DNA of 36,880 nucleotides from Smittium culicis (taxonomy: Eukaryota; Kickxellomycota; Harpellomycetes; Harpellales; Legeriomycetaceae): assembly GCA_001970855.1 (NCBI GenBank), contig LSSN01005970.1, positions 1-36,880 of the forward strand, in the 5' to 3' direction. The notes below the pieces were generated by a model. The model made no database searches, was not told the origin of the DNA, and worked only from the letters and a program-made list of their open reading frames with translations. Shown piece after piece: positions 20,526 to 33,192 of the stretch (within the stretch, counting starts at the first letter, position 1; every line of letters starts with the position of its first letter). The position numbers and the translations under genes were made by a program.

Positions 20526-21861
20526 GTGTACCTTGAATTTTCAATGGTATTATTTATTATTTTATAAATGAAGTAAAGACATAAATTTAGTTTTAAATAC
20601 CATTAATACATAAATAATTTAATCAATTCAAAATATCGTGATATATATAATTAATCTCTTGATAATTAATTATCCGATTTATTTACTGGATCATACGCAC
20701 GAAACAATGGAATAAGGGTACTTTATAAAAATAATATTCTTTACAAGTATGTGGAACCTGTAACCAGATTTATATAAAATATGATTTAAAAAAATTAGTT
20801 TTTTTGACCCCTTCTTATATTTTATTCTTTAAGTCGCCAAAAAAAAAAAAAAGATTATTATATTTTTAACCTAATATAAAAAACTCTTTTATAAGTAGTT
20901 TCTAATTTCTAATAAAATAATATTTTGATCAAAATAAAAAAAGGTATATAATGTGATATATATGTGGAAGGAATTTTCTAGGCTTTTGATTTCAAAGAAA
21001 AATATAAACCTCAGCATAATATTTTTTTTCGAATAAGCTCATTAAAATATAATAATTTTTTATTGATAACATATCTATAAAAAAATTAATAAAATCATAT
21101 TACAAAGAAATTTTCTATTTTCTGTTTTCTAATATAAGAAAATTATACTATACAATTTTATTGTTGTTATGAATAAAATAAACAAAATTAAAAACTACCA
21201 AAATCAGAAAACCTCATAAGTAGAGAATGAGAATTAGGTATTGAAAAAAGGAACTTTTAATCCATAAATGAAAATCTCTATCCACATTTTCATATATTAA
21301 TTTTAATAAATGCTTTAAAAACCTTATATTTTTATTAAAATAAATTAAGTTATAAGCCTCAAATAAAAAATAATCTTATAGCGCCATAAGCGGTTACTTT
21401 TTCAGTAAATAGCGCGACTAATAATCCAACATAAAAAAAAGTCCCCTGAAAAATAAATAGAGTCGAAGTATCTAAACAACTCAACATATATGTCGTGGTT
21501 GACATCCACTACTTCTAAAACTGATCGAATTCTGTTATTTAAACGTATTTAGATAAATTAATTTGTATTCTTCTTGAAATTTCGCTCTTATTTTTTATTT
21601 TATACATCTGTTTGTTATTTTATGTAATTTCATGTTAGATGTATCAAAAAAATTCATAGGAATACAGTAGGATAAAAGAGGGGAAAAAACGAATATCGTT
21701 GCGGTTTGATGTCTATAATGAAATATTTTGAACAGAAGTATCAATTATTATTTGACAGCTTGACTATCTAAATTTCTCAATTAATAAATATTTTCTACAG
21801 TTGGATTATGATTTTTTTAATATTATCGAAATAGATTCTCCAGCTACTCTGATTTCTTTAA
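20526..21861. other. AT-rich gene-free DNA
   Basis: No open frame, RNA gene or element recognised. Stops are dense in all frames. It may hold further repeat debris too decayed to recognise by eye. Confidence 0.5.
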
Positions 21862-22047
21862 GTCTTTCACGGGCGGTAGACTGTTTATCTACAAAATAAA
21901 GCCAACCGCTTTCAATTAAAACAATTAAATTTCGAGTCTATAAGAACTATTGGCTTTTTGTTGAATAGTAGCAAATAATTTATTTCATTATTATTCACAA
22001 ACGAATCAATAAATACATTTCTTCATAGAATGCTGGATGGGAAAGGG
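21862..22047. mobile_element. piggyBac-like MITE, copy 1
   Basis: A 186-bp non-coding segment flanked by TTAA on both sides (21858-21861 and 22048-22051). The right end reads inward as CCCTTTCCCATCC, and the left end (GTCTTTCACGGGCGGTAGAC) is a decayed version of the same terminus. It aligns along its whole length with 35976-36163. CCCTTT termini with TTAA target duplications are the signature of piggyBac superfamily elements. With no transposase it is non-autonomous. It sits in gene-free DNA beside the DIRS relic. Confidence 0.75.
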
Positions 22048-24589
22048 TTAATTAAAATTAATAAAAGCAATTCTGAATAAACAGTAAATAAAATCTTATA
22101 AAAAAACGATTTCTCCATCTTAGCCAATCATGATAGAATTAAATTGTAAAGCTTACGCTAAACATTAAAAACCCACCAAATTTAAATCTACCAATTCGAA
22201 TAGCATTTATCCTTGGACTGAAAGCTGACTATGTTATTCCAATTAGATAAAATATATAGTATATAGCTATTTTATAAAAAATGTATGTGCCGAATACTTT
22301 TTTTTTTTCATGTTGAGCATCCAAGTTTTTTACAAACCTTTTTTTCACTTATTAGTACTGGAAATAAAACTAAAAAGAAAATAATCAACATTCATCAATT
22401 TAAATCATGAACTATATCAAGTGAATATCATTGGTAAAAAAATTGGATAGATATAATTAGTAACACCGCAATAAGATTAGTATTGGTTATGTAAAATGTG
22501 CGAAATGATAGTAATAGGTAAAACAGTATAAAAAATAAATACTTGCATCTCAAAAATTCAAAATTGAAAATTTTATAATTAAAATTCACGATTTAATTTA
22601 TAAAATTTGATTAAATCGATTAGTTCAATCTTCAAAAGTAATTCGTGCTCGTGAACAATTTTTTTTTTTAAAATGAAAAAATTAGTTCAACTGAAGTAAT
22701 AAAATGAGTTGAAAATATTCATACCGTTTTTATACTTGCCACAAATAAAAAATTTCGAGTTTTTATGATTAATTTATAAGTCTATAATCTATAAATAGAT
22801 AATCACCTGATTTCTATATTTATTAAAACCAATGTAAATCTTTATACTTCCTTTATATGGAGGTGTAAAATCTCTAACAAGCACTGGGATTAGCTATTTG
22901 ATTCAATCCGTCAAAGGTAAACCAGATTTTAGTTCCAATGCATTATCATAAAAATTATTGGCAATATCGAGGAAATTGCTGGACCTAAAAATAAAAGAAA
23001 AGATTTAAAATTAAAAAGGAGTCACAGAAGGATGATACGAAGAAAATCATATTAGAGGGAGCAAATAATCTGTTGAGATAGATCTTATTAAGTTTATAAT
23101 CATTTTAAACTAAACCAGTATATATGCGATTATATATTCAGAAAAAGCAAAGAATAATATGTTGGTATCATAAATTCATAAAAAAAAAAGATATATATAA
23201 ATGTGATTACATATTCAGGGAAAACAAAGAAAAATATATTCGGATCTATTAGGCGAATGAATTGATGGAAATTTATGAGTTTTAAACTCAAAATAAAAAA
23301 AATCATTCAATAGTTAAGAACAGATACCTTTTCATAATCTGGAGATGAATAATCTGGAATACGAGCGAAACCTAGTATTAATAGGTGATAAATATATACA
23401 AGTCTGAGAATTCCAAGGTCTCTAACTAATTTTATTGATTTAATTATAATTATTCCTTTGGGATTTGTTTGGGCTGAATAAATAAAAATAAAAAAAATAA
23501 ATGTAAATGTTTTAATGATTTTATAAATTTTATTAGATTTTTATTAATTTTTTTTTTTTTTTTTGGTAAACCCTTACATTTTTTTATGGCTATTTCTATG
23601 TTTTTATATAAAGTTGTAATATTTATTTTTTAAAAACCAGAAAAGCCTTTAGGAAATTTTAAAAGAATTGACATAGTAAATTAATAATAACAATAATTTT
23701 ATATGATGGAGGAGTATTTTACTTAATTTTTTTGATTTTGAATTATCACTCTAATATAAAAGTAATATATTCATACGAATTTTGATATTTAAATCAAATT
23801 AAAAAATACGCGAAAAACAAAGAAATTTATAATTCAGATTATTTGTAAAAGTAATTTAATTCACAAGAGTCAATAAAATTTGATCGAATTTTGTAACATG
23901 CATAAAATTGAAAATAAAATAAACTGTTTTATGTCAATGCAATAAATGGTATATACAATATTTTTTGAGCTGAATGCATTAGTATTTCTGAAGTATGTAT
24001 GGGCGATGTATGGCCATACGGGGAATGGGGGTTAGAAATTACGCATTTTTAAAAAAAATATGCGCGAATCAAGTATGAATAGTAACACCTTGTAAAAAAG
24101 TTGTTAATGGAAAGCTTGCAGCGATTTAAAAATCTATATTCAATGTTAATATTATATATATTTGGCAACGTTATTATAATTTGAAAGAAATGTATCTTTT
24201 ATAAATCCCAGAAAAGACAGAAGCTGCCTTTTAAATAACAAAAATGAACTATTTTCAAGTTTGTTTTTACTTAATTTTGGGGAAGGGGGCAGTAAAAAAA
24301 AAGTCTTGGAGTCTATCACTAATTTTTTAAAATTTGATTTTATACCAATGTGTGTGATTTAAAAAAAAAAACGAATATTATAAGAACAATATTTGTATTT
24401 TTAATTTATACAGGGATATTTTGTTTAGAATAGATTTAAGACTATTATGTTTTAATTATTTGGAAATAATGTTTCGATTTTGGGATACATTTCAACTATA
24501 TTTTTTGTTTTATATTGTGAAAATGTATTTCATATTACTTTTTTATTTTGTTAATAAGTATTCTGATGTTGTTATATCTCAGTAGTGAG
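22048..24589. other. AT-rich gene-free DNA
   Basis: About 2.5 kb without a supported gene. It contains long A and T runs (for example T16 near 23550) and one diverged local duplication (23120-23263). No tRNA, rRNA or recognisable protein remnant seen. Confidence 0.5.
23120..23263. repeat. Diverged tandem duplication of about 72 bp
   Basis: Two neighbouring copies share TATATA, GTGATTA/GCGATTA, ATATTCAG, AAA(G/A)CAAAGAA and a following ATAT(G/T)..GG(T/A)TC in the same order (about 23120-23188 and 23192-23263). They are old, with many substitutions. Confidence 0.6.
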
Positions 24590-26390
24590 CGAAAGGGGTA
24601 AGGCTAGAATAAAAAAAAATACTATATACCTACATTTTTACTGCATTGAAGAGAGTAAATATATTAGTGCAAGAGCGAAGGAGGAGGATGTTAGTGAGGA
24701 TAAGAAATCAAATAATAAAGAATAGAGATAAGTTCTTGAGATGGGTGTATATAGCCATTAGCGGTGTGTTTAGTCATATATTGAAGCATTCTGAAAAATT
24801 TGGGGACAGATATTATCAAATTTAAGGTTGAATTTTTTTTTTGAGTAAAGTTGGGAAATTTAAATAGTACATATAATTTTTGAAAAATATAGAACTTGTT
24901 TACATTTTTTGTGATAATTGCAGAAAAATAGTCTTTTTGACTAGTGAAAAGGAGGTTTTTTTTTGGCGGTAAGGGTAGGAGGATGGATTATTAAATAGTA
25001 TATAGGCGATTTTATATTAGTTTTTTATGTCTTGGATCTTATTCATTTCACAAAATAGCTGAAAATGTTGAGTCCTTTCAGATTAGGGAATACTTTAGAT
25101 ATTGGAGGGTTGTAATAAAACGAATGTATATTGATTATTGGTATTTAGAAAATATGTAGCAAATGAGATGTTGGTATAAAATGAATCAGCAAATCAGTAA
25201 ATATAGAAAACGTTGGGAAACTTGATAGGAAGGCACATGTAATGCGACAAAAGTATCATCGATTGGCCAGTATTTTTTTATTTTGCTAGAGTTTTATATT
25301 GTGGTAAGTTTGAGGGTAATCATTTAGTATGTAGGCGGAGACAGCCAGGAATGTTGTTCTAGATTTTCATTTAATTTAGGGTGGGGCAAAGCGAAGACAA
25401 AAACAAACATAAATACTAGCGTTGGTTGGATGAACTAAGAAAGCGTATCAAATAGGGGATTCCTAATAAAAAGAACTGTCGAATGGGCGGAATATGAGTT
25501 GTTAAAAAGCTGAGCGCGTTTTAGATGGTACACGAAATGATAAGTAGTGGCGCTATTGGCAGAGACAATTGTTGAGCGCTATTGCGTTTATTGTTTGTGG
25601 AGATTTGTGTAATAGAGAGGCGCGCTCATTGGCAAGCAGTGCAGGTACCGCATATAGGAATTTAAGCATGTGATGGTTGGATGAAATATAGGTAGGGAAG
25701 ATAATGTGGGAAGATAAGAGGGCGTAGGTGGGTACGGGAATGCAGGCTTATGGGAGAGCTGGGGAAATTGGGCGTAAGGTAGAATGTATCAATCATAGTC
25801 AGATGTGAGTGGCTGTGAGCGGACGTAACTTGCCTATTTTACGATATACGTAAATTATTGGCAGGAAAAATGGACAAGTATTAGGTAAAGCCGTAGAGAT
25901 ATTTAGTGCGGGAGATGTTATGGAGGATTGGATTCATGGATGGAGATATGGGATCAGTGTTTAACTGCAGCCCAGTAATTACAATCGGCATGCGAGCTAA
26001 TAAGCGAGTATGTATAGTCGGAGGTTTACGTAAGCTGGCCGAACGTTCGAGGCAGGAGAAGTCACCTATAACGAAATGCGCCGGCAACTAGTGGTGGGGA
26101 TAGCCTCGATTTCTGCTTGCTGGGGAGGCATTTTACCTAAGAACACAGATTATTGGCCAGGACTTATTAAGTGGCACAGCAAGTGGGTAAAAAGGCAGCA
26201 CAAGCGCGCACAGCTATTCGAGGGGAATTGGGCGGCAAAATGAGGATTCACACTTCGGATTCGTCGATGTCCAGCGCGGGTCAGGATTCGCCAATATGGC
26301 ATCTGAGCAGGATTTTCACAGTTGCTGAGTTTGGCAGGATTTGCAGAGTTGTTTGCAGAGTTTAGCTCACACTTTTATTTTGTATTGTTT
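24590..26390. other. Purine/G-rich zone upstream of the MED16-like gene
   Basis: About 1.8 kb in which the + strand is G-rich and C-poor, the reverse of the leader and coding strand that follow. Open frames at 25881-26087 (-), 25906-26091 (+) and 26171-26365 (+) are short, unlike any family I recognise, and probably result from the higher G+C. The composition mirrors 824-2260 in front of the other giant gene. A divergent non-coding transcript or a buried unrecognised gene is possible. Confidence 0.5.
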
Positions 26391-26439
26391 TTAATTTGAA
26401 TGTCAGGCCTACTCTAAACCGCGGCATATTATTAACTGC

Positions 26440-27068
26440 GTTTTGACAGGTTATCAAACGCCATCTTACTATTTGATCTATAATCAACAGCCTTACTCTC
26501 TATCTCACTTCCTCAACCCCCCTCTAACTATCACTATAGCCCTATCTAATAATATATACTACTAGCAAACCTCCTCTAATCTAATCTAATTTATTCTAAT
26601 TTACTTTATCAGATCTTCTCACCTTAACCCATATCTCCCCCTCCCATCCTTCCCGCTTTAATTTGTCTATCGATACCACTCCCCCCCCCCCGCTCTATCT
26701 CCGATTTTAACACGTTCAACCTACTGTTCCGAACTTATCTACTTCTTGCTCCTCTCTCCACTTCAATATAATTTTCTTTTCTCTAGGCTTCATTTCGTGT
26801 TAGCCCATTTCTCTTCCATACAACTCGATAGTCAATTTCAAAAAAAATATGCAACTATAGTTTATTGCTAATTCTCCGCCTTCTAACTTATTCTACAGAC
26901 ACTTCAACATTTTTTATTACCCCTTCAATCCCTGTTCTATTATTCTTCCTATTTAATTTGCGCATTCCTTTTTATAAATACTTCACCCATATCTCTCCTC
27001 TCTCTCTCCCCTCCCCCAAATTTCTTTTATTACCTTTTTAACATCTCATAACCATATACACTCCAGAA
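26440..27068 (+). promoter_or_regulatory. C/T-rich leader/promoter of the MED16-like gene
   Basis: Around 26390-26460 the + strand switches from G-rich to C/T-rich and stays so until the start codon, with a C11 run at 26681-26691 and CTCTCTCTCCCCTCCCCC just before the gene. This is the same architecture as 2690-3158. No individual factor site is identifiable. Confidence 0.55.
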
Positions 27069-30000
27069 ATGGACAATTTCAAGGAAAGTAGCGCTTTTTA
27101 TGGCTGGGACAAAATTGCTGCTTCCAAAGACTCTTTGCAATCCATAAACTTTCCTGAGGATTTAAACGACTCTATCGCCTTAAAATCTATAGAATCTTTT
27201 CACTCGGACATTCAAAACTCTAAAAACTCCGATGTCCATTTCAACGAAAACTTCCCTGACCCAAACTCAAATAACTCTGAAAAAATTACCGACTTGTCCC
27301 AATTTTTAGACTTTGAATTTGGCGATGAAAGTTTGATCGATTTTGACTTATCTAAAGTCTTATCTGGAATTAATAACCCCTCCTGTGACCCTCAAAATCT
27401 TGAAAACAATAACATCAATTCTCTATATGCCGATAATATTGGCGAATATTTTAGAAACGACAACCAACTAAACCCAAACATCGCCTATCCCAACGACTCT
27501 TTAAACTCTTCTTCTATGAATCCCTCTAGGTTTCAACTCCCTATGAATCTTTCCACTTCAAACAACTTCTCTTCATTTCCAAATGACTCTCTAAATTTCT
27601 CCCAATTTACCAACTCAAATTTATCAATGTCCCCCCATGTTTTACACCAACTCATCTCAAATACCCCAAGCTCTAATACTTCACCCTATATACATAACAA
27701 TACCATCTCTAATCTAAACATCGAAAACCCAAAGGATTCCGATTTTGATAACTTTTTTAACGAAAATGTCGCTTTTCTAACTGAAAGCTCTTCAAAGTCT
27801 AACAACAACAGCCCTATACCCTCAAATAATACCCCCTCTTATAACTCAGTACCTACTGATTCCCCCTCTAAGTTATCTGATTCCTTAAAATCAAAACCTA
27901 TCTTATCCTCTCCTGGATTCGTTAAAAGGAAAAGGAAAAGCTCCATATCAATTACCAAATCTTCTAAAATTAAAGACCCTAGAACAAAGACTCCCAAAAC
28001 AAATATTTCTAGCCCTGATGCTATTACACCCGGCGAAACAAACGTCAATAACATTAAATCTAATGAATCTACCACTAAAGATTCTGTAACTAATGAAATC
28101 AATGTAAAAAAAGATCCCAAATTTAAAAAACTTGATTCCAAAGATATCAAAGCTAAAAAATCTATAGCTAAAAATTCCCTAATTAATAATTCCAAGGCTA
28201 ATGAATTTAAAAATAATAACTCTATCGCCAAAAACATCAAACCTAATGACCCTAATATCAAAGAAATCAAAGCTAAAATATCTATTACTAAAGGCTCTCC
28301 AATTAATAACCCCAAGGTCATAGACCTCACCACAAACGATTCTATAAACAAAAAATTAAACCCAAAAGACTCTGATAACAAGGATAACAAAACTAAAATT
28401 TCTAAAAATAATAATTCCAATATTAAAAACTCTAAAAATAAAGGTGTTGATCTTAAAAGCTCTATCTCTAGTATAGCAAATCAAATAGATTCAGATGCTA
28501 TCGCCTCAACCGCCAATATCACCAGCCCTTCAAATCACCTGACCAGTTCCACCTCAGAGATTTCTACCATAAAAAATTATGAAATTTCCAATAAACTAAA
28601 AGACTCGATATCTTGTACAGCTGAAGTCTTGAATGTTGCTGATAATCAAATAAAGCAAGATAATAATTCATCGAGTGTATCTAATTCTTCAACTTCAACC
28701 CCTACTCCTGCTGTCAAAAAGCTCAGCAATAATGTAGAAAAGGTATCTAAAAAAATTTTACCACCTTCTTCAAAAAACATTAAAGATTTTTTTGGAAATA
28801 GCCCAATTTCTAAATCTATTTCTAACCTTAAAAAAAAAGCTACTATCAAAAGCAAGTTAACTGAAAAAATTAACAAATCAAACAACTCCAGAAAGAAAAT
28901 TTCACATAATCCTCCTGATTTAATCAATGTCAACCCTAAATTACCTGACTTGCTCAACTTTAGCTTTGACTCTGCTAACTCGCTATTATCATCTTTCAAC
29001 TTTCTTAAAAATGGCTCTACTTTAAACAAAATCTCTATTTCCCCACAAAATTTAATTGCCATTTCCTTACCGCACCACTTCGAAACAAACCGCCCTCTTT
29101 CAAACGACAAATCTCATAATCTAACTCCTGAAACGAACTCTTCTGAATCTTTCGAATTAAATGAAAAAAACCTCTTTAACATTTTCAAAATTGTTAATAT
29201 CGCAGATACAAACACTAAGAATTCAATCAATAAACCTATATCTACTCTAAGAATTTTTCCAGTTGGTCAATTGTCTACTAATTGTAACAATCCTGCTGTC
29301 TCTGATACTAGCTTCGACCACGAAAGCCCAAAGAATCTATCTATCAACCGGAAATCAAATAATTCTGGTATTTGGTGGTCTCCAGATGGTGATTTTGTTG
29401 CTATTTCCGACACTTTTGGATCTATCTCTGTCTTCTATCAGTCTTCTAGCTTAAACAAATGGTCGCCAGTTGACCAAGTTAACATCAAATCCCCTGTATC
29501 TTCTCTGCTATGGATTTCAAACAAAAGAAAGGTATCTTTTTACAACTTTTTTTTTCACTTTTTTTAAACTTTTTTTTTTCAATTTTTATAATTGTTTTTC
29601 TTAAAAAAATTTTTTTATAGTACATTTCAAGCATTTCCTTTTTGGCAAAAGGCTCAAAAAAAACTAAAAACAATAAGCTACTGAAGCCAAACATCGATAT
29701 TAGCTTTGCACGCACATCACCTTGTCAAATATCAAAATTTTCAAACTTGTTTTTTACTTTGAGTATCTCTGGCAGACTAAACTCATTTAATGTTGAGAAC
29801 AAATTGCAAATGAACGGCTTTATTGATATCCCTACTCCTTTAGAAAACAAAAAAAAATCGGGCCATTGGGTAATTACCCACTCTGATATATCCGTTACTA
29901 ATTACGACTGCTTCGAGGATTATCACAAATCTAAATCTTTAGTAGACCCATTACAAAAATCTAATCACCCTAAAAATTTCACTTATTTAAGTGTTTTAGT

Positions 30001-33000
30001 CCATTGGCAATTATTTGAAGATGACTCTTTCAAAAATGATCTTTCAGAGTTATCAATTGGATTCCATATCGTCGAAATCGACCCCTTCCATCAAAGTAAT
30101 AAAATTATTCTATTATTTTTTTTAGACAGTTTATTCACCATCTTTTTTTTATGTACCTATTTTTATACTTTTATATAATATTTCATAAATTAGGTTTTCA
30201 GATTATTTCTAGCTCTACAATTAAACCAGAACCTTTACCGTACCACACAACTATTGTCAAGCTTTCACCAGAAAATAATATTTTCCATTCACTTTCAACC
30301 TCAAATGAAGCCAATATCTCTAGGCTCCCTAGAATTATAATTGTTCAAACAAAGCCGCCTGAAATTACTTCTTCTGAGTTTGATAACACATCTTACGATA
30401 CAATTATCGTTTCATATGACCCCGTAGTAAAAAAGCCAACGAAATCCGAAAGCTCCAAGGTTGTTAAGCTCAAATTTAATAAAGTTCTCAATTTTAGGAA
30501 TTTTAGGTCAACTGATGACAATAACAAATTTATCCATGGGTACCCTGTTGGAGTTCAAATACTTTATCCAAGCTCTGTTTTGGACAGTAACTTTTTATCT
30601 AAAATTGACTTATTTAATTCAAAAAATTTATATCACCTACCATGGGTTGTTTTTTGGTCTAACGGTGAGGTGTCTAAATTTTGCTACAAGATATCAAGTG
30701 GTAACTTAATGTCTAACGATTACGATACAATTATCCCTTCTTCCGGTAGTTTCTCTAATCAATGGAAATCATGGGCAGTTTCTGGAGCCTTAACTCCTGA
30801 CTGTACTAATCTCTTGAGAGTTGGGATCAACTATCAAAAGAAAGAAAATCGCCTTGTTTCTGTTAATTGCGGCGATTTAGAGCTAATTAATTTGAGCACT
30901 CTTGATATTTTCAGCTTCTTTGCCGGATCTCAACCTACCTTTTTTAGCTTAGAAGACGAACCTTCGTCTATCCGCAAAGGTAGGTTAGAGCTCTCAAAAG
31001 AAAATACTTTTGGCGCAATGTTATCCTTAAGGATAATCAACGGTCACGACACAAGTGACATAATAAGTCTCATGGTTGATTCAGTAAACAGCAAAGATAA
31101 GAAGCTCAATATTGAAGATACTCTTTCTCACGCTATCGACTTTTTGTGTGGTGCAACCAATTCTAAAACAATATCTCTATCTCCGCTTGACCCGAAATCT
31201 CATTTATTTACCACCTTTTTTGGCGTTGTAATGAAGATTTATTCTCTGATTAATCCCAACAGTTCATCATCTACTTGTATGGGTATAATACTGCACTTGA
31301 CAAGTGTCTCTAGTGCATACCATTCAGCAATCACGTCTACAAGTAGATCGCTAACACAGCACTCTCCAAATTTTTGTAACACAGATTCTCAGGACCCTAT
31401 ATCATTTATTTCAGCAAGCTTCATTCCAACATTTTTCGTAAAAACTTCAGAAGCTAAGCAGGCTGCTGACAACAACACCGTTTTTTCAAATACCCCTTCA
31501 TTTGAAGACTGGGCTTCACAGTTCCCTGTTTACTTATCCCAAGCTATTTGGGCTGCGAATGCATTAACTTACATGCTTAAAGAGTTTCTATCTCTATTTC
31601 AATCTCACCAAAGCATATCCATTCTAACCAACCCCTCTATAGATACCAAATCTATTAATACGGACCCAAACCTTTCAGAAATACCTAGTTTAGTGGTCCT
31701 CCTGCTAAATGCCCAAATCTTGACGTCTATTATAGACTCAATTTCGCTAATTATATTGCTAAAGAATGACATTTCAAACAAACTGTTTGTTATTTACCAA
31801 TCCGCAAACGACACTTTTAGCAACAGTTCATGGGTACTTCCACGATCCCAAGAAACACTTATCCAATTCCACAGACAACTATACACAACATTAAACTCTT
31901 TACCCATCCCTATAGAGGCTACTGAGACTTTTTTCAAAAAAGTGCTGACTTTAGTCAAATCCGAAACCGCAGCTTTTAAATCTCTTAGCTCATTTGATTG
32001 CTCAAAAATGCTAATATCAGGCCTGGTCAACCAGTCGCTATCTACATTAATACCCAAGATTTCAAAAATATTTACTAATACAATTCTTTCTTTGGAAAAG
32101 ATAACTTTCAGCATTCCCAATAGTCACCCAAGCTTATTACTGCAGAAAAAAGACCTTGTCAACCTCATCCTTTCTTACAGATCCGTTTGTATTAATGTTT
32201 TTGATAGCTCTCAATCTCATTTGATAACTTCAGTCCCCCAAAAACACACTAACGGCTTTCTTTTTGATAAATCTAGCACTGACGATTCTTTAATCAAGGC
32301 TTCTGAAAACTCTCACCTGTGGTACACTAGAACCTACGAAACCCCAAATCCAAAGCCATCGATTAAACTCGAGCCCGAAATAATGCCTGCTCAATTGGGA
32401 TTGAAGTCAGCTAACACATCAGTCACTCCAGATGCACAAATAATTAAAGTTGAAAATAACAATTCTTTACAAGTAAGCCAAAATAAAAGCGAAAAATTGC
32501 AAAATTCAGGAATACCTTCAGAGATCTCTTTGTCAAAATCACCTATCTCTAGTGAGCCCTATCTTATCTCTCTATTCCCAAGTATAAAGCCTGATTTTTT
32601 GAACTTTCCTTTTATTGACTGTGTGAGAAAGTCATTTATAAGTCCCCCGATCCAGTCTTTATTCTCGCATTATCATACTATGCCATCTGACTTTGAAAAA
32701 AGTCAGCTATTAGATATAGGCCACTCTGTTTCAGACTCTATATTAAGAGTATGTTCTATGTGTGGGCAATTGTCCTCATTCAATCCACCACCATTTATTA
32801 ACTCGCTTTTAAACACGCCAGTAAACCAACCACTTTGTCAAAATAAGTTTGAATTTGGCGATTCTAACGGCCAAAGCAATAATAATTTATCTAGATTATC
32901 TGCTTCTAAAAGCACGGATACAAATATTCCAGTGTATCAAAACCCGGGCAGTAGTGCTGATACCTTGACTGGCTCTCCGCCTTTTATGCTAAACAACAAA

Positions 33001-33192
33001 GCATTAGATAGTGATAGAAAGTCTGAGTTTGGAGGAGTATTCAACTTGATAGACTTTATTCCTGAAAACTCGGCTGAAACAAACTTTAAACCTTTTTCGC
33101 AACAAGAAAGCGACTATTATCGCTACTATAACTTGTGGATACGCCGCTACGACTTGGTCTGCATATGTGGCGGGCATTGGATTAGTATTTAA
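27069..33192 (+). CDS. MED16: Mediator complex subunit 16 homologue, three exons
   Basis: Exons 27069-29531, 29621-30095 and 30194-33192 join in frame to about 1978 residues. Residues 1-760 are disordered Asn/Ser/Lys-rich sequence with a 40-residue tandem repeat (about 360-461). A WD40-like region begins near residue 769 with IWWSPDGDFVAISDTFGSIS, followed by SSLNKWSP, as in fungal Med16 N-terminal propellers. The C-terminus has CSMCGQLS (about 1834) and ends YNLWIRRYDLVCICGGHW (Cys about 1969-1971). A CxxC followed by a Trp-rich helix and a final Cys block is the zinc-ribbon-like end of MED16. MED16 belongs to the Mediator tail and relays activator signals to RNA polymerase II in the nucleus. 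At nearly 2000 residues it is about twice the usual length, through the N-terminal extension. Introns are 89 and 98 nt, GT-AG; the second acceptor (30193) was chosen because it restores frame. A separate upstream gene fused by mis-reading is unlikely, since exon 1 is continuously open into the WD40 part. Confidence 0.83.
28146..28450 (+). repeat. Exact-period 120-nt coding tandem repeat in MED16-like gene
   Basis: ATCAAAGCTAAAA at 28146 recurs at 28266, and a diverged form (AACAAAACTAAAA) recurs at 28386, giving units 28146-28265, 28266-28385 and a partial third. The encoded 40-residue unit begins IKAK(K/I)SI(A/T)K and contains INN(S/P)K and a second NNSIAK/NDSINK block. Units are diverged in sequence but keep the period exactly, so the frame is preserved. 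Confidence 0.85.
29532..29620 (+). other. MED16 intron 1 (GT-AG, 89 nt)
   Basis: Donor GTATCT follows AAAAGAAAG at the end of exon 1, and the acceptor is TTTTATAG at 29620. It has a very T-rich interior. Splicing is phase 0 and joins WISNKRK to YISSISFLAKG. Without splicing the frame stops at 29565-29567. Confidence 0.8.
30096..30193 (+). other. MED16 intron 2 (GT-AG, 98 nt)
   Basis: Donor GTAATA after CATCAAA, with acceptor ATTAG at 30193. Phase 1 joins FHQ to SFQIISSSTIKPEP. An alternative TTTAG acceptor near 30124 would leave an in-frame stop before the downstream coding region. Confidence 0.68.

Noticed and set aside
25881..26365. Three short frames in the G-rich zone upstream of MED16
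   Set aside because: Overlapping frames on both strands without domains; expected where G+C rises and stop codons thin out.
27839..28420. 193-residue minus-strand frame rich in Leu/Ile opposite the MED16 gene
   Set aside because: It is the antisense shadow of the low-complexity Lys/Asn/Ser region; hydrophobic composition follows from the complement, and no start context or domain is seen.
28770..28800. PCNA-interacting-peptide-like string NIKDFFGNS in MED16
   Set aside because: The leading Gln of a PIP box is absent and the region is disordered low-complexity sequence; not enough to call.
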